51,094 bases of DNA from Saccharopolyspora shandongensis (GTDB lineage: Bacteria; Actinomycetota; Actinomycetes; Mycobacteriales; Pseudonocardiaceae): NCBI RefSeq assembly GCF_900106995.1, contig NZ_FNOK01000065.1, forward strand, positions 1 to 51,094. Reading direction: 5' to 3'. The first letter of the stretch is position 1; each line of letters begins with the position of its first letter. Made by a program: the position numbers and the translations under genes. This document shows positions 15,670-23,879 of the stretch, piece after piece. Under the pieces are notes generated by a model. It did no database searches. It saw only the letters and a program-made list of their open reading frames with translations, and was not told where the DNA came from.

Positions 15670-16725
15670 TCAGGCGGGGGACGCCACCAGCACGCTGGTC
15701 GGGGAGCTCGTCGCCCGCGTCTCCTCGTGGCACAGGCCCGCCTTCTCGAACAGCGCCGTCAGCTCCGGCTCGGTTCGGACGTGGCCCGACAGCAGGCTCA
15801 GCATCACGATGTCCTCGAACTTGCCGAAGTGCGGGGTGTCGCCGGGCGGCAGCACCTCGTCGATCACCAGCAGCTTGCTCTCCGGCGACATCGCCGCCCG
15901 GATGTTGCGCAGGATGCTGATCGCGTCCTCGTCCTTCCAGTCGTGGATGGTCCAGGACAGCACGTACACGTCGCCGCCGGCGGGCACCGAGTCGAAGAAG
16001 TCGCCGCCGACGCACTTCGCGCGGTCGGACAGGCCCGCCGTCCGCAACACCTCCTCGGCCTCCGGCACCACCCGCGGCAGGTCGAAGACCTCCGCCGTCA
16101 TCTCCGGGTAGCGCGCCAGGATGGTGGCCACCAGGTGCCCCTGCCCGCCCGCGACGTCGACGAGGTGCCGCACGCCGGTCAGGTCGTAGGCCTCCAGCAT
16201 CGCCGAGTTCACCATCCGGGCCATGCTGCCCATGGCGTCGTTGAACAGCTTCGCCAGCTCGGGGTGGTCGGCGAAGTGCGCCCACCACCCGCGGCCGTGC
16301 ACGTGCTCGAACGCCGGGCGGCCGCTGCGCAGGCTGTAGGCGAGCGCACCGAAGGAGCGCTGCCGCTCCGGCAGCCCGACGTAGCGGGCCAGGGCGCGCA
16401 TGGAGCCCTCGCCGTCGCTGCGCAGCGTGGCCGCGAGCGGCGTCAGGTCGAACACCCGGTGCTCGACCTCGGTGAACACGCCGACGCTGGCCAGCGCCCG
16501 CAGGCCCCGGTAGAGGCTGTCGGCGTCGGCATCGACGCGCGCGGCGATGTCGTCGACGTGCGTCGGCTCGCCGTGGATGGCGTCGGCGACGCCGAGCTCG
16601 GCAACCGCGATCAGCAGCTGGCTGACCAGCGAGCTGTAGAGCATTTCGTACATGCGGACCGCGGGCGGCGCCTGCGTTCCCTCCGAGAGCACGCCGTAGG
16701 GCGTCGCCGAGCCGGGTTCGTTCAT
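15670..16725 (-). CDS. SAM-dependent O-methyltransferase
   Basis: A 351-residue Methyltransf_2-type O-methyltransferase (carminomycin-4-OMT/DnrK-like class). An N-terminal dimerisation winged helix (about 20-100) is followed by the SAM-binding domain: VDVAGGQGHLVATIL, the VFDLP acidic strand end, VGGDFFDSVPAGGDVYVLS, and the catalytic-base region WTIHDWKDEDA. The class methylates phenolic or enolic hydroxyls of small aromatics. ATG 16725 has GGGGAAGGGGAG upstream. It lies 79 bases downstream of the CreM-like ligase gene on the same strand, so they are probably co-transcribed. Cremeomycin also uses an aromatic O-methyltransferase (CreN), making a hydroxyl on the aminobenzoate scaffold the likely target (inference). 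Confidence 0.9.
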   Translation of the reverse strand: MNEPGSATPYGVLSEGTQAPPAVRMYEMLYSSLVSQLLIAVAELGVADAIHGEPTHVDDIAARVDADADSLYRGLRALASVGVFTEVEHRVFDLTPLAATLRSDGEGSMRALARYVGLPERQRSFGALAYSLRSGRPAFEHVHGRGWWAHFADHPELAKLFNDAMGSMARMVNSAMLEAYDLTGVRHLVDVAGGQGHLVATILARYPEMTAEVFDLPRVVPEAEEVLRTAGLSDRAKCVGGDFFDSVPAGGDVYVLSWTIHDWKDEDAISILRNIRAAMSPESKLLVIDEVLPPGDTPHFGKFEDIVMLSLLSGHVRTEPELTALFEKAGLCHEETRATSSPTSVLVASPA

Positions 16726-16804
16726 GACTCCCCTTCCCCATCCGGGCGCAGGCACGCCCGGCGCAGTGATCGAGAAACGGTTCGCGTGGCGGTAGCCCGG
16801 ACGC

Positions 16805-18484
16805 TCAGGTGCGCCCCGCGTTGGTGGTGATCAGGTGGTCGGCGAAGCGTTCGCGGAGCTGCCGCTTGAGGACCTTGCCGGTGGCGCCGGTCGGGAAGTC
16901 CGCGTCGTCGCGGGCGACCACCGCACCGTGCACTTCGGACAGTCCGGCGGCGGTGAGCGCCGCGTTGATCGACGCGGTCAGGTCCGCCACCGGCTCGGCG
17001 TCGGGGTGCAGGCGCACCACGGCCAGCGGCACCTGCGCGCCGGGCGAGCGGGGATCGCCGACCGCGATCACCGAGCAGTCCGCCGCGAACCGGCAGCCGA
17101 TGAGGATCGCCTCCTCCAGCGGCAGGCTGTAGACCGGGCCGTCGGAGGTGCGGATGACGTCGGGTACCCGGTCGAGGTGGATGAACCGGCCGCGTTCGTC
17201 GCGGTAGACGACGTCGCCGGTCAGCCAGTAGCCGGCGAACGACGACTTCACCGTCTGCTCGGTGTTGTTCCAGTAGCCGGGGGTCCGGGTCGGGGTCAGC
17301 ACGCCCAGCCGCCCGGCGCGGCCCGGCCCGAGCTCGCGGCCGTCGTCGTCCAGGACCACGGCGCGGCGCACCACCTTGATCGGCGTGCCCACGCAGCGGC
17401 CGTAGTCGGTGCTGCCGAGCTCGCTGACCTTGCGGAACAGCGCCATGCCCATCTCCGACGAGCCGAGCCCGTCGATGAACCGGCTGCCCGGCCGGGACCG
17501 GAACCGACCGGGGCGGCGGCCGTGCCGGATGAGCGCCTTGATGTGCGCCTCGTGCGCGGCGTCGCCGGTGTTGATCCACGTGTGCACGTGCTGGGCGTCG
17601 GCCTCGTCCAGGCCGATTTCGGCGAGGTCGGCCCAGGTTTGCGGGAACGCGGCGACGATGGTCGGCCGGAACCGGCGCATCGCCGCCCGCACCGCCGGGC
17701 CCCCGGTGTCGGCCATCACCAGCGTCGGCAGGCCGAGCAGGGTCGCGGTCATCAGGTAGCTGATGCCCGCCGAGTGCGATTGGGGCAGCGCGGTGAGCAG
17801 CCGGTTGCGGGCCGCCGGCGGGAAGTTCCACAGCCGCCCGCGCTTGCCGAGGAAGAACTGGCGGTGGCCGAAGCTGGCGGCCTTCGGCGGGCCGGTGGTG
17901 CCGGAGGTGTGGCAGACCATCACCAGGTCGTCGTCGGCGTGGACGTACGGGAAGACGCCGGGATGGGTGGCGTCGGCGGCGGGCGTGGTGGGCAGCGCGG
18001 TCGGCTCGGTGTGGAACGTGAGCCGCTCGGTGTCCAGGCCAGCGTCGCGCAGCCGCGCAAGGCGGGGCCCGTCGGCCACCACGCCGAGCGCGCCGATCCG
18101 GCCGAGGTACTCGGCCGCGACCTCCGGCTTCATCCGGCCGTTGACCAGCGCGGCGATCGCGCCGAGCGAGGTCAACGCCAGGAAGTGCAGGAACGAGTCG
18201 ACGCCTTCCGGGACGTGCACGCCGACCACGTCGCCCTTGCCGACGCCGTGCGCGTGGTACCAGGCCGCGTAGGCGTTGCGCACCTCCAGCAGCCGGGCCA
18301 GGCTGTAGGCCTCGATCTCGCCTTCCGGCCGCTGGGCGAACAGGAACGCCTGGTCCCGGGCGGGGTTGTGCGCCGCCGCGCGGTCCAGGAAGTTGCCCAT
18401 CCCCAGTTCGCGGTCCATCAGCAACTTCAGCCGCGCCGGTAGGGGAAGGCGCGCGTCGGGACGGATGTTCTCGAGTGCGATCAT
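16805..18484 (-). CDS. creM: AMP-dependent ligase, CreM-like candidate diazotase
   Basis: A 559-residue acyl-CoA-synthetase-superfamily enzyme. The ATP P-loop HTSGTTGPPK is at 192-201, the adenine region GSSEMGM at 341-347, the WLTGDVVYRD hinge-side motif at 420-429, and the A10 Lys in PTGATGKVLK at 531-540. CreM of cremeomycin belongs to this fold and uses ATP and nitrite to diazotise an aromatic amine. The A8-side motif reads DRVPDVIRTSDG, where ordinary acyl-CoA ligases have GRxKDxIxxGG, so normal CoA-ligase chemistry is doubtful. Start ATG 18484 has AAGGAG; a longer reading frame upstream has no support. Genomic context makes diazotisation the leading hypothesis; carboxylate activation is the alternative. 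Confidence 0.8.
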   Translation of the reverse strand: MIALENIRPDARLPLPARLKLLMDRELGMGNFLDRAAAHNPARDQAFLFAQRPEGEIEAYSLARLLEVRNAYAAWYHAHGVGKGDVVGVHVPEGVDSFLHFLALTSLGAIAALVNGRMKPEVAAEYLGRIGALGVVADGPRLARLRDAGLDTERLTFHTEPTALPTTPAADATHPGVFPYVHADDDLVMVCHTSGTTGPPKAASFGHRQFFLGKRGRLWNFPPAARNRLLTALPQSHSAGISYLMTATLLGLPTLVMADTGGPAVRAAMRRFRPTIVAAFPQTWADLAEIGLDEADAQHVHTWINTGDAAHEAHIKALIRHGRRPGRFRSRPGSRFIDGLGSSEMGMALFRKVSELGSTDYGRCVGTPIKVVRRAVVLDDDGRELGPGRAGRLGVLTPTRTPGYWNNTEQTVKSSFAGYWLTGDVVYRDERGRFIHLDRVPDVIRTSDGPVYSLPLEEAILIGCRFAADCSVIAVGDPRSPGAQVPLAVVRLHPDAEPVADLTASINAALTAAGLSEVHGAVVARDDADFPTGATGKVLKRQLRERFADHLITTNAGRT

Positions 18485-18594
18485 GCTGGTGCTCCTTCGG
18501 GGACCGCCCGGGGCGCGAACCGGCCCGGGCGGACGGCAGGAGGAAACGGCACGGCACACCGCGAACGGGGCCGCGCCGACGAACACAATCGTCC

Positions 18595-18613
18595 ACAGGG
18601 GACAAATCCCTGT
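18595..18613. promoter_or_regulatory. Inverted repeat upstream of the ligase/methyltransferase operon
   Basis: ACAGGG-7-CCCTGT, about 110-130 bases before the ligase ATG, in an otherwise gene-free stretch. Candidate operator or promoter-associated site; no regulator is assigned. Confidence 0.35.
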
Positions 18614-18694
18614 TTCGCGAGCGGCGCGGGACTAGGCCTGCACCGCCACGGGTTCTCAGGTTTTGGAAGTGGTGCAGTCGGGTGTGGTACCGCA

Positions 18695-18850
18695 GGCTTT
18701 GTTCTTTGAAGCGGCGAAGCCGCTTGGCCCACCTGCGCAGCTCGCACCGCCGCGGGTTCTCAGACGTCGCCTGGCGAGGACAGCCCCGACGCCGCGTATT
18801 GGTCGGGGCTCCCACAGTCCAGACGGCGTCTGAGGTTCGGCCACCCGCAC
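18695..18850 (-). repeat. Dispersed structured element, copy 1 (156 bases)
   Basis: Reads on the reverse strand as a near-duplicate of 25013-25180 on the forward strand, so the two copies are inverted and 6.2 kb apart. Nearly nine of ten positions match by eye; the main gap is 12 bases in a hairpin loop. It contains an outer stem (16 positions: CTCAGACGCCGTCTGG with CCAGGCGACGTCTGAG, one mismatch, one G-T), an inner 9-bp stem (AGCCCCGAC/GTCGGGGCT) and a 7-bp triloop hairpin AAGCGGC-TTC-GCCGCTT. Part of the tail (CCTGAGAACCCGTGGCGGTG) repeats again at 18641-18660. It fills the gap between the VOC and ligase genes. Confidence 0.88.
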
Positions 18851-18857
18851 GGGCCTG

Positions 18858-19235
18858 CTAGACGGGCTGACCTTCGTAGACGGTGATCAGGTAGCCGTCG
18901 GGGTCCTCGAAGATGAACTCGCGGCCGCAGGATCCGTCGCAGATCGGCTTGCTGATCGGCACGCCGGCGGCGGTGAGCTGCGCGTGCAGCTTGTCGGGGT
19001 TCTCCGCCTTGATCCAGACGACGACGCCGTGCCCGACCTTGGCGACCTCGTCGAGGTCGATCGTGGCCTGGCGCAGCGCGATGCGGATGGGAGCGGCGGC
19101 CAGCACCGCCGCGTTGGGCACCTTGGATTCCACAGTGGAGAATCCGACGACCTCGGTGTAGAACCGCCGCGCCCGCTCCAGGTCGCGCACCTGCAGGGTC
19201 AGGAAGTCCGGTCCGACTACGTTTGTGGACACCAC
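18858..19235 (-). CDS. VOC/glyoxalase-fold protein
   Basis: A 125-residue single-domain vicinal-oxygen-chelate protein: two beta-alpha-beta-beta-beta modules with VRDLERARRFYTEVVGFSTV at the start of the first and PDGYLITVYEGQPV closing the second. The fold covers glyoxalases, dioxygenases and drug-binding resistance proteins. The glyoxalase metal ligands are not all evident (the first-module His is replaced by Phe/Thr in PDFLTLQV), so I favour a binding or isomerase role over glyoxalase I. The start is GTG at 19235 or 19232 behind TAGGAG. An exact GAACACGTGAT site lies about 115 bases upstream. Self-protection or pathway chemistry are both possible. Confidence 0.78.
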   Translation of the reverse strand: MVSTNVVGPDFLTLQVRDLERARRFYTEVVGFSTVESKVPNAAVLAAAPIRIALRQATIDLDEVAKVGHGVVVWIKAENPDKLHAQLTAAGVPISKPICDGSCGREFIFEDPDGYLITVYEGQPV

Positions 19236-19346
19236 AGCTCCTAAGGGGAATCGGGTGGATTGGGGCCGGTGGAAAGGACTTCCGCCTACTTCGGTGGGTC
19301 TCCGACCGGCTCGCGTCCAGCATCCCCGCCCGGGCCGCCGACGGTC

Positions 19347-19357
19347 ATCACGTGTTC
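19347..19357 (-). promoter_or_regulatory. GAACACGTGAT motif upstream of the VOC gene
   Basis: An exact reverse-strand copy of the 11-mer found at 7698 and 25300. It overlaps the last codons of the LAL regulator gene and lies about 112-122 bases before the VOC start. Confidence 0.45.
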
Positions 19358-22128
19358 GCGTGAGTTGCCGGCTGGTCGTGCGTCATCACCCGTCGCGCCA
19401 GCTCGACGCGGCTGGTGATGCCCAGTTTCGCGAAGCTGTGCCGGAGGTGACTGTCCACAGTGTGCGGTGACAGGTACAGCCGGTTCGCGACTTCCCGGTT
19501 GGTGAGCCCCTCGGCGACCAGCCGCACCACGCGCAGCTCCGCACGGGTCAGGCTCCCCCAGCCCGTCTTGCGGGTGCTCTGCCGCCGCGGCTCCGGGAGG
19601 TTCGGGGTCCGGGCCAGCAGCGCGCGCATCCGAGCCGCGTCCAGCAGTGCGTCACACCGCGCGTACCCGGATTCGGCCTCGATGAGCAGTTCGGTGGCCT
19701 GGTCGAGGTTGCCGAGGTCCGCCTCGGCGGCCGCCAGGTCTTCCAGCCCGTGCGCCAGCAGCACCGGCTGCGAGCCCGCCCGGTAGTGCTCGACGGCGGC
19801 GCGCAGCGACCGCACGTCCCGGCGGTGCAGGCCGACGCCGTGCGCCGCGGCGCCGAGGAGCACGTGCACGTCGGGGTTGCGGCGGCCCAGCTCGGCCGCC
19901 GCGGCGATCACCTGGGCCGCCGCGTCGTCGGCGCCGACCTGCATGGCCAGCCGCACCAGCACCGGGATTCGTTCGGGCGAGCCGACCAGCAGCGACCTGC
20001 TGCGCTTGAGCCGGTCGAGGACTTCCACCAGCTCCAGCCGGATCCGGTCCGGATCGCCTTCCGCCCCCTCGGCGAGCAGCCGCGCCCAGACCAGCAGGTC
20101 CGGCATCCTCCGCCGCCCGGTCTCCACGATCTCCTGGGCGCGGTTGAGGTGCCGCCACGCCGCCGACACGCCGTCGGCCCGCAGCGCCACCACGGCCCGC
20201 AGCGCGAGCAGCGGAACGGCCAGCGCTTCCGCGGAAAGCTGTTCGGTGAGCAGGATTCCGGCTTCCGCTTCGGCCGCGGCGTCGTTGAGGCGGCCGGTGG
20301 CGAACAGCAGCTCGGCCCGGCACAGGTAGCGCGGCGGCTGCGACCACACCGTCTCCAGCTCCGCGACGTCCTGCTCGTCCCGGCCCAGCTCTTCCTCCGC
20401 CTCGCCGAGGCGGTCGGCGGCCGTGAGAGCGGCGGCCAGGTGCAGCCGGGGATGCCGGGTGCGCCCGATGTCACCGGCGCGGTCGCCGAGCCGCACGGCG
20501 TCGGCCCCGTACCGGATGGCGGATGCGATATCGCCCTGCGCGAGGGAAACCCGGCTCCGGGCGCCGGTGCCGCAAACCAGCGCGCCGTGCGTGCGGGCCC
20601 GGTTGGCGACGTGCACCGTGTTGGTCGCCGCGGCCGCCGCCGGTTCGATGTCGCCGACCGAGACCAGCCCGTGCGCGTGCATCGCCAGCAGCTCGGCGCG
20701 CACCATCGAATCCGACTTGGCGCGGGGCAGGGCGAGCACCGTGTGCTCGATGACCGCGGCGTGCTCGCCGACGGTGTGCAGCGCTTCGGTCAGGCCGAGC
20801 AGCAGCATCGCCTCCGTGTTCGGCGGCAGCCCGCCGCCGCGGAAGCGCTGGCCGAGCTCGATCGCCTCGGCCGGGCGGCCCGCCAGCACCAGCAGCCGCA
20901 CCGCCTCGGCGGCCAGTTCCGCACGGATCGGGCTGCGCTCGGTGATCAGCGGCAGGCTGCGGAGGATCAGGTCGGCGCCGGTGTTCGGCGCCGCCGGGGC
21001 GATCTCCTGCACCGCGCGCTTCACCACGGTCGCCACGTCCACCCACCCGCCGCCGCTGAGCAGCAGGTGCTTGACCTGCTCGGTGGCCGACCGGCCGTGC
21101 TGGGCGAGCACCGAAGCGGCCTCCTGGTGCAGCGTCGCCCGCGTCGGCTCCGGCATCCGGTGGTAGAGCGCCTCGCGGATCAGCTCGTGCCGGAAGCTCA
21201 GCTTCGCGCCCTGCTCGACCAGCACCTCCGCGTCGACGAGCATCGCGACGGTGCCCAGCAGGTCCACCGCCGGGCGCCCGAGCAGCGCGGCGACCTCGTG
21301 CACCCCGAAGGGCCGGCCGAACACCGTCATCGCGTCCAGCGCGCGACGGGTGTCCTCCGGCAGGTCCTGCATCCGTTCGCCGACGGCGTCGAAGAACGTC
21401 GGCGTCATCGCCGCGGGCGGCTCCTGCGGGCCGTCGACCGGCAGCCCGCGCAGCATCTCCCGCAGCAAGAAGGGATTTCCGCCGCTACGAGCCGCGTAGG
21501 CCAGGGTCGCCTCGTCCGGTTCGGTGCCGAGCACCTCCGCGCACAGCTGCGCGACCGCGCCGTCGGAAAGGGGTTCGAGCTGCCGCTTCTGGGCCCCGTC
21601 GCCGATCAGCCAGTCCAGCGCTTCCTGCGCGCAGCTGCGAATCGGGTAGGGGCGGCGGGTGAAGTACCAGAGCACGGGTTCCGAGCGGAGGGCGGGCACG
21701 AGCACGCGCAGAGCCAGCGCGGTCGCTTCGTCGGCCCAGTGCGCGTCGTCGAGGGCGATCAGCATCGGCTGCTTCCGGGCCTGTTGCGCGATCATCTCGC
21801 CGACCTGGTCGACGGCCCACAGCGTGGAGGTGTTCAGCTCGGGGCCCGCCGGGATCTGCGGACCGAGCAGATGGCACGATCGGAACAGCGAACGCAATGT
21901 GATCAACGGCGTGTTCTTGTCCAGCTTCACGGCCTGCGAAGAGATGACTCCGAGACCCAGTGCGTGGCTTTCGGCCTCCACTTCCTGCAGCAGTCGGCTC
22001 TTGCCGATGCCGGCCGACCCCTCCACGACGACGCAGTTCCCGGCCCCCTCGGCGACCTGCAGCAATAGCTCGCGCGATTCACCTAAGACACGTTCCCGGC
22101 CGATCAGCGGTAACGCATCAGTGTCCAT
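19348..22128 (-). CDS. LAL-type LuxR-family transcriptional regulator
   Basis: A 926-residue large ATP-binding LuxR regulator. An N-terminal AAA domain carries Walker A GSAGIGKS (37-44) and Walker B LIALDDAHWADEA. A long helical TPR-like middle follows. The C-terminal GerE HTH (LTRAELRVVRLVAEGLTNREVA, YLSPHTVDSHL) covers about the last 65 residues. Such proteins commonly act as pathway-specific activators of antibiotic clusters. I choose ATG 22128 (GAGGGGAAC upstream, first residues run straight into LIGRERVLGE) over the longer frame from 22194. It sits immediately upstream of the VOC gene, on the strand of the ligase and methyltransferase, and is the best candidate cluster regulator. Confidence 0.9.
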   Translation of the reverse strand: MDTDALPLIGRERVLGESRELLLQVAEGAGNCVVVEGSAGIGKSRLLQEVEAESHALGLGVISSQAVKLDKNTPLITLRSLFRSCHLLGPQIPAGPELNTSTLWAVDQVGEMIAQQARKQPMLIALDDAHWADEATALALRVLVPALRSEPVLWYFTRRPYPIRSCAQEALDWLIGDGAQKRQLEPLSDGAVAQLCAEVLGTEPDEATLAYAARSGGNPFLLREMLRGLPVDGPQEPPAAMTPTFFDAVGERMQDLPEDTRRALDAMTVFGRPFGVHEVAALLGRPAVDLLGTVAMLVDAEVLVEQGAKLSFRHELIREALYHRMPEPTRATLHQEAASVLAQHGRSATEQVKHLLLSGGGWVDVATVVKRAVQEIAPAAPNTGADLILRSLPLITERSPIRAELAAEAVRLLVLAGRPAEAIELGQRFRGGGLPPNTEAMLLLGLTEALHTVGEHAAVIEHTVLALPRAKSDSMVRAELLAMHAHGLVSVGDIEPAAAAATNTVHVANRARTHGALVCGTGARSRVSLAQGDIASAIRYGADAVRLGDRAGDIGRTRHPRLHLAAALTAADRLGEAEEELGRDEQDVAELETVWSQPPRYLCRAELLFATGRLNDAAAEAEAGILLTEQLSAEALAVPLLALRAVVALRADGVSAAWRHLNRAQEIVETGRRRMPDLLVWARLLAEGAEGDPDRIRLELVEVLDRLKRSRSLLVGSPERIPVLVRLAMQVGADDAAAQVIAAAAELGRRNPDVHVLLGAAAHGVGLHRRDVRSLRAAVEHYRAGSQPVLLAHGLEDLAAAEADLGNLDQATELLIEAESGYARCDALLDAARMRALLARTPNLPEPRRQSTRKTGWGSLTRAELRVVRLVAEGLTNREVANRLYLSPHTVDSHLRHSFAKLGITSRVELARRVMTHDQPATHANT

Positions 22129-22566
22129 CGTGTGTTCCCCTCGGTGAGCAGCATCGGACGAACGCAGATAGCTGACGCGACAGTACCCGAACAATCAGCA
22201 CGAGGCCGGTTGTTCCAAAAGAGTCAAAGGGAATGCATTCACCCGTGTGTCGCAGGAGGATGCCGCCGGTAGATCTTTACCGCGCGGGGCTTTTTTGGTA
22301 TCAAAGTCCGTAACCCTCCGTCCATTTTCTTTTCACGGCATATCCGCCGCGACGCGCCCGATGAATTCCCGTCGGCGGAATCGTGCGCCACCGTTCGGCC
22401 CAGCACGGCACGAACGCCCCGCGGACGGGTGATCTTGGACACATCGCACGGGGTGGTCGGCTGGGAACGGCCGATCAATGGGAATCCCGCGATGACGTGA
22501 TGCCCGCACCCGGGCCGATCGCCGAGGCTCGACAGCGCGCACCCGCTGGTCGAGAGGAGTCTGAAC
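22129..22566. other. Intergenic region between divergent LAL and cupin genes
   Basis: 438 bases without a convincing gene. It is locally AT-richer than its surroundings (T-run at 22290-22296, TTTTCTTTTC near 22326) and contains the palindrome GAATGCATTC at 22232-22241. It presumably holds both promoters; no repeat of either family is present. The cupin ribosome site GAGAGGAG is at 22552-22559. Confidence 0.5.
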
Positions 22567-23052
22567 ATGAGCGCACCGGAGGTCACCCGCCGGGTGATCC
22601 ACGTCCCGCCCGGCGCGGGCCAAAGCGTCTGGGCATTCAGCGGCGACCGCTACACGCTGAAGGTCGGCGCCGAGGAAACGGGCGGAATGATCGGGGTCAT
22701 GGAGGGCGAGATCCCGCCGGGCAGTGGCCCGCCGCTGCACGTCCACCAGTACGAGGACGAGGCTTTCTACCTCGTCGAAGGTCGCCTCCAGGTCTTCGAC
22801 GAAGACCGTGAATTCACCGCCGAACCAGGTTCTTTCATTTATCTTCCACGCGGTTCGGCACACCGGTTCAAAAATATTTCCGATACGCCCGCGAGAATGC
22901 TCATGCTTTTCGTTCCGAGCGGGTTCGAGAATTTCTTCCTGGAGGTCGGCGTGGAGGTGGTGCCCGGTCAGCCGGCACCGTCGCCGAGCCAATTCGAGGC
23001 CGACGTCGAACGGTCCATGCGCATCGCGTCGGAGAAGTACGGCATCGAATAG
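22567..23052 (+). CDS. Cupin-domain protein (quercetinase-like)
   Basis: A 161-residue single-cupin protein. Motif 1, PPLHVHQYEDEAFYLVEG (about 57-74), supplies the His-x-His and Glu metal ligands; motif 2, PGSFIYLPRGSAHRFKN (about 86-102), supplies the last His. The C-terminal tail resembles the quercetin-2,3-dioxygenase-like cupins widespread in actinobacteria. A metal-dependent dioxygenase or isomerase is likely, but the substrate is unknown. It starts at ATG behind GAGAGGAG, stands alone, and ends at a bidirectional hairpin facing the TetR gene. Confidence 0.82.
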   Translation: MSAPEVTRRVIHVPPGAGQSVWAFSGDRYTLKVGAEETGGMIGVMEGEIPPGSGPPLHVHQYEDEAFYLVEGRLQVFDEDREFTAEPGSFIYLPRGSAHRFKNISDTPARMLMLFVPSGFENFFLEVGVEVVPGQPAPSPSQFEADVERSMRIASEKYGIE

Positions 23053-23084
23053 TCCGGCCGGCCCGCCGCGGCGGGCGCGCACCC

Positions 23085-23110
23085 CGGGCACCGGCCTGCG
23101 CCGGTGCCCG
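23085..23110. terminator. Bidirectional hairpin between cupin and TetR genes
   Basis: Perfect 10-bp stem CGGGCACCGG/CCGGTGCCCG (23085-23094 with 23101-23110), 6-base loop, in the convergent gap. Confidence 0.7.
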
Positions 23111-23125
23111 GTCGACGCGATCGGA

Positions 23126-23764
23126 TCAGGCGGGCACGGTGTCATCGCGACGCACCTCCGGCGCGGCCACCATCCCGTCCCAGGCCAGCATCGCGCAGTC
23201 GATGACCGCATGCACCGCCGCGCGGGAACTCCCGTCTCTGGCCTGAATGGACAGTCCTTGCAGGACGGTCAGGTAGAACGAGGCGATCTTCTCCAGGTCC
23301 GCATCGGCGGGCACGTCGCCGTCGGCGACGCCGCGCTCCAGCCGCGCGAGCACGGCGCGGAAGTCGTCCTTTCGGCATTCCGCCAGGAAATCCCAGATCC
23401 GCGCGTTCTCCGGCGTGCAGTTGGTGGCCGCGAGCACCACCATGCAGCCGCGCGGCGTGTCCGGATCAACGTAGGCGTCGGCGTTGTCGCGCAACATCGC
23501 CTCGATCGCGCACCGCGCCGTCGGCTGGCGCTGCAGCGACCGATCGCCGACCGCCTCGTCGGCGCTGTTGTAGAGCGCGACGGCTTCCCGGAACAGGTCC
23601 TCTTTGGACCCGAACGCCGCGTACAGGCTCGGCGAGCTGATGCCCATCGCGCCGGTGAGGTCGCTCAGCGACGTGGCCTCGTAGCCGCGTGCCCAGAACA
23701 GCTCCATGGCGGTCCGCAGGGCGGCTTCCCGGTCGAAGCTGCGCGGACGTCCGCGTGGCGACAT
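23126..23764 (-). CDS. TetR/AcrR-family repressor
   Basis: A 212-residue TetR regulator. The N-terminal HTH is clear (FDREAALRTAMELFWARGYEATSLSDLTGAMGISSPSLYAAFGSKEDLF). The C-terminal ligand domain resembles the YxaF/LmrA-type group (DTPRGCMVVLAATNCTPEN). ATG 23764 follows GGAGGAG; the longer upstream frame is a shadow of the divergent SDR gene. It is divergent from an SDR-SMR operon with a 115-base shared region, the usual layout for a local repressor of an efflux or oxidoreductase operon. Confidence 0.92.
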   Translation of the reverse strand: MSPRGRPRSFDREAALRTAMELFWARGYEATSLSDLTGAMGISSPSLYAAFGSKEDLFREAVALYNSADEAVGDRSLQRQPTARCAIEAMLRDNADAYVDPDTPRGCMVVLAATNCTPENARIWDFLAECRKDDFRAVLARLERGVADGDVPADADLEKIASFYLTVLQGLSIQARDGSSRAAVHAVIDCAMLAWDGMVAAPEVRRDDTVPA

Positions 23765-23831
23765 CGGCTTCTCTCCTCCCCGGACGGCACCGGTTCGCAC
23801 CGGACCCTCCCCTGTTGACACCCGAGAGTAG

Positions 23832-23854
23832 CGATGATAGCCATTTATATATCG
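23832..23854. promoter_or_regulatory. Possible TetR operator, imperfect AT-rich inverted repeat
   Basis: CGATGATA near 23832 and TATATCG near 23848 form an imperfect inverted repeat around CCATT in the TetR/SDR divergent gap, the most AT-rich spot there. Suggestive only. Confidence 0.3.
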
Positions 23855-23879
23855 TTCGACACAGAAAAGCGAGGGGCTC

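Noticed and set aside
16805..18484. Ordinary fatty-acid or benzoate CoA ligase
   Set aside because: Not excluded, but the altered hinge-side motif and the nitrite/aminobenzoate neighbours make a CreM-like role more likely.
18656..18850. Small protein gene starting MRVAEPQ, also present at 25013-25216
   Set aside because: Both frames arise from the same duplicated non-coding element. Differences preserve hairpins rather than codons, there is no ribosome site, and the two frames diverge in the loop.
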